In this document: piece by piece, positions 6,324 through 10,544 of the stretch | How positions within the stretch are numbered: position 1 is the stretch's first letter | How the letters are laid out: the number at the start of each line of letters is the position of its first letter | From: JAMXLO01 sp035492535 | GTDB lineage: Bacteria; Pseudomonadota; Alphaproteobacteria; Acetobacterales; Acetobacteraceae | Direction: 5' to 3' | DNA: 10,544 nt | Assembly (NCBI GenBank): GCA_035492535.1 | Contig: DATJJM010000285.1 | Location: 1 to 10,544, forward strand | Notes under the pieces: model-generated | The model's database searches: none | What the model was told of the DNA's origin: nothing | Seen by the model: the letters and a program-made list of their open reading frames with translations, nothing else | Position numbers and translations under genes: made by a program

Positions 6324-6542
6324 ATGCAGGTTGAAATCGAATACTGCGGACAATGAGGCTATGAACCACGCGCCCGTGAGGTGCAGAACCTGATCCTCAA
6401 CACCCACCCCGACGCACAGGTTTCCCTGCGCAGATCCGGTGGTGGCGTGTTCGAGATCACGGTGGACGGCAGGCTCGGCTTCTCCAAGAAGGCGACCGGC
6501 CGCTTCCCCTCGGACGAGGAAGCGCTCCGCTCCCTCACTTAG
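6324..6542 (+). CDS. SelW/Rdx-family selenoprotein, in-frame TGA read as selenocysteine
   Basis: A 72-residue protein if the TGA at 6354-6356 is decoded as selenocysteine (residue 11); the stop is TAG at 6540-6542. It begins MQVEIEYCGQUGY, placing Cys8 and Sec11 in the CxxU redox motif of the Rdx family (SelW/SelT/SelH), which has a thioredoxin-like fold and probable thiol-disulfide or glutathione-linked function. Downstream of the TGA the family pattern continues: a helix with RAREVQNLIL (16-25), then GGGVFEITVDG (39-49), corresponding to the FFEVxVxGK strand of animal SelW, then FSKKATGRFPSDEEAL (53-68), corresponding to SKKxxGY. Length suits compact bacterial members. ATG 6324 has AAGGAG at 6308-6313. 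Homology on both sides of the TGA argues against a random stop; a recent Cys-to-stop pseudogene is the alternative. An automatic annotator would miss or split it. Confidence 0.85.
6376..6394 (+). promoter_or_regulatory. Candidate bacterial SECIS hairpin
   Basis: Within the selW-like coding sequence, AGGU (6379-6382) pairs with ACCU (6388-6391) around the loop GCAGA. After one G-G mismatch, two more pairs (U-A and G-U) extend the stem. The loop starts with G and lies 26 nt after the UGA. This fits the bacterial SECIS pattern of a short stem with a guanine at the start of the apical loop, roughly 16-37 nt after the UGA, as recognised by SelB. A shorter CACG/CGTG hairpin at 6367-6378 competes. 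Confidence 0.5.
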
Positions 6543-6658
6543 CGTGGTGCCTGCCGCGTGACGGTGGCTCCCTCATCGACGAATTCAATATCCCGACCGG
6601 TTGCTGCCGGCGCCACTCCGCGCCTATTTAGCAGGTGCAGCAATCACTAAGGGATCGG

Positions 6659-8014
6659 ATGGATCTCGGGGAAGGACTTCCGCCGAGCGCGCGTCTGCGC
6701 GCCATGGCGGCCGTGGCCATCGCGGTCTCGATGGCCGTGCTCGACAACGCGATCGCCAACATCGCGCTGCCCACCATCGCCCGCGACATGGCCACCACGC
6801 CGGCCGCCACGATCTGGGTGGTCAACGCCTACCAGTTCGCCGTCACGGTGTCCCTACTGCCGCTCGCCTTCCTCGGCGATATCTTCAGCTACAAGCGTAT
6901 CTACATGGTGGGCCTCGCGGTGTTCACCTTGGCCTCGCTCGGCTGCGCGCTCTCGCCCAGCCTGCCGGTGCTTGTCATCGCGCGCGTTGTGCAGGGCTTT
7001 GGCGGCGCCGGCATCATGGGCGTCAACACCGCGCTGATCCGCTTCATCTTCCCCCGCGCGCAGCTCGGCCGTGGCCTCGGCTTCAATGCGCTCATCGTCG
7101 CAACCTTCTCCGCACTCGGCCCTTCGATCGCCGCCGGCATTCTCTCGATCGCAAGCTGGCACTGGCTGTTCGCCATCAATGTCCCGCTGGGCGGTGTCGC
7201 GTTATGGCTTGCCTCGCGCGTGCTGCCAGAAACACCGCGCGCCAAGCACCGCTTCGACGTGCCCAGCGCGCTGCTCAACGCCGCCACCTTCGGCCTGCTG
7301 ATCACCGCAGTCGATGGTCTCGGCCGGAACCAGGGCTTCACCGAGATCAGCGAACTCGGTGCCGCCCTTATCGTCGGCACGATCTTCATCTCGCGTCAGT
7401 TCGCGCTGACCGTCCCGCTGCTGCCGGTCGATCTGTTCCGTCGGCCGATCTTCGCCCTCTCTGTTGCGACCTCGATCTGCTCGTTCATCGCGCAGACCAT
7501 CACCTACGTCGCTCTGCCGTTCTATTTCCAGAACGTCAGCGGCCAGTCGCAGGTTGAGACGGGCCTGCTGATGACGCCCTGGCCCGCCATCGTGGTGATC
7601 GTGGCACCGATCGCCGGGCGCCTGTCGGATCGCTATCCCGCCGGCTTGCTCGGCTCAGCCGGCCTGGCGCTGATGACCGGAGGCCTTGTCGCCCTGCTGC
7701 TGATGCCGAGCCACGCCAGTTACGCCGACATCGCCTGGCGCATGGCGATCAGCGGCCTGGGCTTCGGCTTTTTCCAATCCCCCAACAATCGCCTGCTCAT
7801 CGGCAGTGCCCCGCGCGAACGCAGCGGCGCCGGCTCCGGCATGCTCTCGACCGCGCGCCTCACCGGCCAGACCGTCGGCAGCGCGCTGGTCGCCTTATCG
7901 TTCGGGATCGCCGGGCCGGACATCGCGCACGGCACCCGCCTCGCACTTGGCCTGGCGGTGTCCGCGTCCGCCACCGGCATGATCGTCAGCGCGCTGCGCC
8001 TGCGCGCGCGTTAG
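6659..8014 (+). CDS. MFS transporter, DHA2-type drug exporter
   Basis: A 451-residue inner-membrane major facilitator protein, probably a proton-driven exporter of drugs or metabolites. Drug:H+ antiporter motifs are clear: motif D1 as LDNAIANIALP (28-38), WVVNAYQF (53-60), motif A as GDIFSYKR (73-80), the motif B region RVVQGFGGAG (109-118), and antiporter motif C within GFNALIVATFSALGPSIAAG (141-160), followed by WHWLFAINVPLG. The second half repeats a motif A-like GRLSDRYP. It looks like 12-14 membrane segments, and the length is on the short side for the 14-segment group. ATG 6659 is chosen, with AAGGG at 6649-6653; an in-frame GTG at 6635 lacks a ribosome binding site. It starts 116 bp after the selW-like gene on the same strand, too far to assume one transcript. 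Substrate unknown. Confidence 0.9.
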   Translation: MDLGEGLPPSARLRAMAAVAIAVSMAVLDNAIANIALPTIARDMATTPAATIWVVNAYQFAVTVSLLPLAFLGDIFSYKRIYMVGLAVFTLASLGCALSPSLPVLVIARVVQGFGGAGIMGVNTALIRFIFPRAQLGRGLGFNALIVATFSALGPSIAAGILSIASWHWLFAINVPLGGVALWLASRVLPETPRAKHRFDVPSALLNAATFGLLITAVDGLGRNQGFTEISELGAALIVGTIFISRQFALTVPLLPVDLFRRPIFALSVATSICSFIAQTITYVALPFYFQNVSGQSQVETGLLMTPWPAIVVIVAPIAGRLSDRYPAGLLGSAGLALMTGGLVALLLMPSHASYADIAWRMAISGLGFGFFQSPNNRLLIGSAPRERSGAGSGMLSTARLTGQTVGSALVALSFGIAGPDIAHGTRLALGLAVSASATGMIVSALRLRAR

Positions 8015-8033
8015 CGATGGCGGCGCACCCGGG

Positions 8034-8441
8034 TCACTCTTCGGCGGCGGGCTCCTCGGGAAACTGCCGCACGTGCTCTGGTATCACCACGCCCTTCAGC
8101 CGGCGCGACGTCCAGATATGTGCCGCATTCGTCAGATCCGGCGCCACATCCAGCGAACCACCCTTCACGCTGACGATCGCCTCACGCGCATCGGTGTGGC
8201 ATATGCGCGTGCCGCACACCTCGCAGAACGAGCATACCAGTTCGCCGCCGCTTGCCGTCATGCGGCTCCATGTGCGTACCGGCCCCTGGGTCACACTGAA
8301 TGCCTCGGCCGGAACAATCACCGATATGCCGAACGCCGACGCCGATTGTTTGCGGCATTCCTGGCAATGGCACAGGTAAACCCGAAGCGGCTCTGCGGCC
8401 ACCTGGTAGCGTACCGCGCCGCACTGGCAACCGCCGAGCAA
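8034..8441 (-). CDS. GFA family (Gfa/CENP-V) zinc-binding protein
   Basis: A 135-residue cytoplasmic protein of the GFA/CENP-V fold, named for the glutathione-dependent formaldehyde-activating enzyme of Paracoccus. Most members are uncharacterised carbon-sulfur-lyase-like zinc proteins. The full cysteine pattern is present: GGCQCGAVRY (3-12; C5, C7), CHCQECR (24-30; C24, C26, C29) and CSFCEVCGT (70-78; C70, C73, C76), enough for both zinc sites. The start is taken as TTG 8441, directly before the GGCxCG motif, with GGAAG about 8 nt upstream. It begins 14 nt after the stop of the substrate-binding protein gene on the same strand, so the two are probably co-transcribed. It is convergent with the MFS gene (19-bp gap). 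The reaction is unknown; direct formaldehyde activation is not assured. Confidence 0.85.
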   Translation of the reverse strand: MLGGCQCGAVRYQVAAEPLRVYLCHCQECRKQSASAFGISVIVPAEAFSVTQGPVRTWSRMTASGGELVCSFCEVCGTRICHTDAREAIVSVKGGSLDVAPDLTNAAHIWTSRRLKGVVIPEHVRQFPEEPAAEE

Positions 8442-8455
8442 TGTCGCTGCTTCCG

Positions 8456-9694
8456 TCAGGCGCCTTCCTCCAGCGCAGGCCCAATATACTTGAACTGGTG
8501 CACCACGTCGTTGACCTGGTACGCCGTGTCCTGCTGGACCTGGAACACACTCACCACGTGCGAGTTCAGATCGCCGTTCTCATCGAACGCGATCGGCCCC
8601 TGTAACGTCTCCACAGTCCCGGCCTGGATCGCATCGCGCACCGCGCCACGTTCCACGGGCTTGCCCGACTTCGCCACCGCATCGATCGCTGCCAGCACCA
8701 CCAGCGCGGCATCGTACGCCGTGATCGAGTAATCCGACGGTGGATTTCCCCAGCGCGCGATGAACCGCTTCATCCAGGGCGACAGCTTGGAGTCATCCAG
8801 CATATGCGGCGCGGCAATCGTGCTGTACCAGCCCTGCGCCGCCGGGAATCCGGCGCCCGCCAGGATCGATGCCTGATGCAGTCCGTCTCCGCCCGCCTTG
8901 ATGACATCAGGGATGATGTCGTAGCTCTGCTTGACCAGCTTGACGCCCGCCAGCGCGCTGGATCCGCAATACATCGCCTGCGCATTCAGGCTTTTGATCT
9001 TGGTGAGGATCGGCTTGTAGTCGCTTTGCAGCGGATCGACCCGGTCGCGCCCCAACACCTGAATGCCGCGCTTCGCCGCCTGAGCCTGGAATGTGTCAGC
9101 GATCCCGACGCCATAGGCGCCGGTGTCGTCGAGCACGAAAACTGACTTAACCTTGAGCCGGTCCGCCATGAAATTCGCCATGTTGGGACCTTGGTAGGCA
9201 TCGGTCGTCACCGTGCGGAAGTAGATCGCCTTCCCGGCCGGCCGGTACTGCGCGGCGAATTTCGGGCTGGTGAGATCGGGACTGGTCGAACTCGGCGTCA
9301 CGATCGCCAGATTGCCCTGGCTGAGCAGCGGCGCCATCGCCTTGCCGCTGCCGCTCGCCATCGGCCCGATCGCCCCCACGCAAGACGGCTCCACGACCAT
9401 CTTCCGGGCATTGATCGCCGCTTGCGCCGGATCGTACTGGCCGGCTGTCGCGGTGCCATCATCCAGGATCAGCGAGCGAATCTCGTAGCCGCCGACACCA
9501 CCTTTGGCATTGGCCTCCTCGATCGCCATGACGGCGCCGTGCAAGATGTTGGTGGCATCTTCAGCGGCGGCACCGGTCAACGGCAGGTTGATCCCGATGG
9601 TCACGAATTTGGACTCCGCGTGGGCTGGACGGGCAGCGACCGCCAAAGCTGAGGAGCCGAGCAGGGCGAGGGTCGAACGGCGAGTGACGCGCAT
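8456..9694 (-). CDS. ABC transporter substrate-binding protein, branched-chain amino acid (LivJ/HAAT) type
   Basis: A 412-residue periplasmic type I binding protein. The N-terminus MRVTRRSTLALLG continues to a cleavage-like AHA before E27, and the RR suggests possible Tat export. The mature part opens with VTIGINLPLTGAAAEDA, then HGAVMAIEEANAKGGVGG and IRSLILDDGTATAGQYDP, the standard start of LivJ/UrtA-like (HAAT) proteins. Later come GAIGPMASGSGKAMAPLL, a VTPSSTSPDL substrate-contact region, FVLDDTGAYGVGIADTF and a late SITAYDAALVVLAAIDA. ATG 9694 has GGGAGG 5 nt upstream. No permease or ATPase gene adjoins it, so it is an orphan binding protein here, followed by the GFA gene. A near-perfect sigma-54 promoter sits 35 nt before the ATG, suggesting nitrogen-type control. 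The ligand could be branched-chain amino acids, amides, urea or aromatic acids. Confidence 0.9.
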   Translation of the reverse strand: MRVTRRSTLALLGSSALAVAARPAHAESKFVTIGINLPLTGAAAEDATNILHGAVMAIEEANAKGGVGGYEIRSLILDDGTATAGQYDPAQAAINARKMVVEPSCVGAIGPMASGSGKAMAPLLSQGNLAIVTPSSTSPDLTSPKFAAQYRPAGKAIYFRTVTTDAYQGPNMANFMADRLKVKSVFVLDDTGAYGVGIADTFQAQAAKRGIQVLGRDRVDPLQSDYKPILTKIKSLNAQAMYCGSSALAGVKLVKQSYDIIPDVIKAGGDGLHQASILAGAGFPAAQGWYSTIAAPHMLDDSKLSPWMKRFIARWGNPPSDYSITAYDAALVVLAAIDAVAKSGKPVERGAVRDAIQAGTVETLQGPIAFDENGDLNSHVVSVFQVQQDTAYQVNDVVHQFKYIGPALEEGA

Positions 9695-9729
9695 TGAAAC
9701 CTCCCTTGTGAACCGGTGAGATAAATAAC

Positions 9730-9745
9730 AGCAACTGCTGTGCCA
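9730..9745 (-). promoter_or_regulatory. Sigma-54 (-24/-12) promoter of the substrate-binding protein gene
   Basis: On the minus strand, TGGCACAGCAGTTGCT matches the RpoN consensus TGGCAC-N5-TTGCW at every core position, with GG and GC 10 nt apart. The expected start point near 9719 leaves a leader of about 25 nt containing the GGGAGG ribosome binding site. Sigma-54 promoters need an enhancer-binding protein, whose site is not identified; the palindrome at 9784-9795 is a candidate. Confidence 0.68.
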
Positions 9746-9783
9746 CTGCACATACATTGCTTATCCGAGCGCCAAAGCCCTAT

Positions 9784-9795
9784 GCTTGCGCAAGC
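9784..9795. promoter_or_regulatory. GCTTGCGCAAGC palindrome in the divergent region
   Basis: A perfect 12-bp palindrome in the gap between the substrate-binding protein and zinc-ribbon genes. It lies about 65-76 bp upstream of the expected sigma-54 start point and directly abuts the ribosome binding site of the plus-strand gene. It could be a regulator site for either gene. It does not match the NtrC consensus I know. Confidence 0.3.
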
Positions 9796-9810
9796 CAGGA
9801 GAGGGTCCCG

Positions 9811-10077
9811 ATGCGGGGTTTGCCGTTTGCTATGGTCAGCGGTCCGTTGTTCGCGCAGGTCATCCGCGAGGCCAACGCGGACCCGAGGCGGACCACGATG
9901 TGCAATTGCTGCGGCGCCCGCATGCCGATCGAACCTGATCGCGCCGAACAGAGGGTGCGCTGCCCAACCTGCTCGCGCTGGCAGCGCATCGCTGTCGGAG
10001 AGGAAATGCCCTGGCGACTCTCCGCCGCCTCGGCTGAAGCGCTCCGCCGCACCCGACGCTGGCTGCGGCAGTTGTAA
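9811..10077 (+). CDS. Small zinc-ribbon protein of unknown function
   Basis: An 88-residue protein I cannot assign to a named family. It has a strong ribosome binding site (AGGAGAGGG from 9797, about 6 nt before ATG 9811), which supports it as a real gene. Two cysteine pairs form a zinc-ribbon pattern: MCNCCG (30-35; C31 and C34 as CxxC, with an extra C33) and CPTC (51-54), separated by 16 residues. The tail from 66 on, SAASAEALRRTRRWLRQL, is basic and probably helical. There is no signal peptide or membrane segment. The ribbon and basic helix would suit nucleic-acid or protein binding, but this is only inference. It diverges from the substrate-binding protein gene and is followed after 51 bp by the M20 amidohydrolase gene on the same strand. 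Confidence 0.72.
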   Translation: MRGLPFAMVSGPLFAQVIREANADPRRTTMCNCCGARMPIEPDRAEQRVRCPTCSRWQRIAVGEEMPWRLSAASAEALRRTRRWLRQL

Positions 10078-10128
10078 TCGATCATTTGAGCCGCGCGGCG
10101 CACGCCGGCCTGCAACCAAGGCAGATCC

Positions 10129-10544
10129 ATGTCCCTTGCCAACGACCCCACCACCGCGATTCGCGATGCAACGCAGCGCATCGAGCCGGCGCTGATCGAA
10201 ACGCGCCGCGACATCCACGCGCATCCGGAACTCGCCTTCGAGGAGGTTCGCACTGCCGGCGTCGTCGCCCGCGAACTCGAGCGCCTTGGGATCGATCACC
10301 AGACCGGTGTTGCCAGGACCGGTGTGGTCGGGCTGATCAAGGGTGGCCGGCCCGGTCCGGTTCTCGCGATCCGCGCCGACATGGACGCACTTCCGATTGA
10401 GGAAAAGACCGGCCTTCCCTTTGCCAGCACCAACCCGGGCCTGATGCACGCCTGCGGCCACGACATCCACACCACCACGCTGCTCGGCGTCGCCGCGGTG
10501 CTGAAGGACCTGGCGCCGCAGCTTGCCGGCACGGTGAAGCTCGT
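10129..10544 (+). CDS. M20 family amidohydrolase (M20D, hippurate/IAA-amino acid hydrolase-like), partial
   Basis: The first 138 codons of a gene that runs off the window. M20D enzymes are cytoplasmic metal-dependent amidohydrolases that cleave N-acyl amino acids or amino-acid conjugates. Visible family features: TRRDIHAHPELAFEE (25-39), which begins most M20D proteins; IRADMDALPIEEKTGLPF (84-101), containing the metal-region Asp; and GLMHACGHDIHTT (107-119), with metal-binding Cys and His residues. ATG 10129 is chosen because it places the conserved RRDIHxHPE at the usual distance and has AAGG about 9 nt upstream. An exact substrate (hippurate, N-acetyl amino acids, indole-acetyl conjugates or gamma-glutamyl compounds) cannot be set from the N-terminus. 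The metal-binding residues expected in the second half lie outside the window. Confidence 0.92.
   Translation, partial: MSLANDPTTAIRDATQRIEPALIETRRDIHAHPELAFEEVRTAGVVARELERLGIDHQTGVARTGVVGLIKGGRPGPVLAIRADMDALPIEEKTGLPFASTNPGLMHACGHDIHTTTLLGVAAVLKDLAPQLAGTVKL

Noticed and set aside
5325..6356. A 343-codon plus-strand open frame opposite usp that ends at the TGA of the selenoprotein gene.
   Set aside because: Most of it is antisense to usp and lacks family character. Only its last codons, from ATG 6324, belong to the real selW-like gene.
6324..6356. A 10-codon peptide ending at TGA, or a pseudogene created by a Cys-to-stop change.
   Set aside because: Conserved coding continues without further stops or frameshifts to the TAG, and the TGA replaces precisely the residue that is selenocysteine in known SelW proteins. 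The pseudogene option remains as the stated refutation test.
6543..6658. A terminator after the selW-like gene (stem GCCGC/GTGGC at 6553-6568).
   Set aside because: The stem has only five pairs with one G-U and no following T run, so it is too weak to call.
9601..10470. A 289-codon minus-strand open frame spanning the zinc-ribbon and M20 genes.
   Set aside because: It overlaps the M20 gene, whose motifs are unmistakable, and its own product shows no family features or ribosome binding site.

Overview
The window is GC-rich, densely coded bacterial chromosome from what is most likely an alphaproteobacterium. The pointers are the C-terminus of the aerobic cobaltochelatase subunit CobT, GC-rich codon use, GGAGG-type ribosome binding sites, an FNR/FixK-type box and a sigma-54-type promoter. 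A placement near Acetobacteraceae/Rhodospirillales is a guess from overall style; no rRNA or marker gene settles it. I see no insertion sequence, tRNA, rRNA, CRISPR array or phage gene, and no stretch over 300 bases lacks a gene.

Layout. (1) 1-277: 3' end of cobT. (2) 278-430: a convergent intergenic gap with a GC hairpin after cobT and an unusual AT-richer inverted repeat built from TCTGTG units. (3) 431-3046: a Ldh-family malate/lactate-type dehydrogenase (minus) diverging from a nitroreductase and a translationally coupled NUDIX hydrolase (plus). (4) 3086-5229: a PAP2/inositolphosphotransferase-like membrane protein and an MBL-fold hydrolase (both minus), separated by a regulatory-looking gap with a CRP-like site and a second palindrome. 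(5) 5322-6542: a tandem universal stress protein (minus) diverging from a small gene on plus. (6) 6659-8014: a DHA2-type MFS exporter. (7) 8034-9694: a GFA-family zinc protein behind a branched-chain-amino-acid-type ABC substrate-binding protein (both minus). The binding protein has a near-consensus sigma-54 promoter. (8) 9811-10544: a small zinc-ribbon protein and the start of an M20 amidohydrolase.

The main discovery is at 6324-6542. Read straight, it looks like an 10-codon stub ending in TGA. If that in-frame TGA is read as selenocysteine, the frame continues to TAG and gives a 72-residue SelW/Rdx-family protein with the family redox motif as CxxU (C8-G-Q-U11). A candidate bacterial SECIS hairpin with a G-led apical loop lies 26 nt after the UGA. 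A perfect FNR/FixK/ANR box (TTGAT-CTCG-ATCAA) sits between this gene and the divergent universal stress protein gene, suggesting that both respond to oxygen limitation.

The other genes look like independent metabolic or housekeeping units. The possible regulatory links are oxygen (FNR box: usp and selW-like), nitrogen or another sigma-54 signal (substrate-binding protein and GFA protein), and a CRP-type signal (PAP2 protein).
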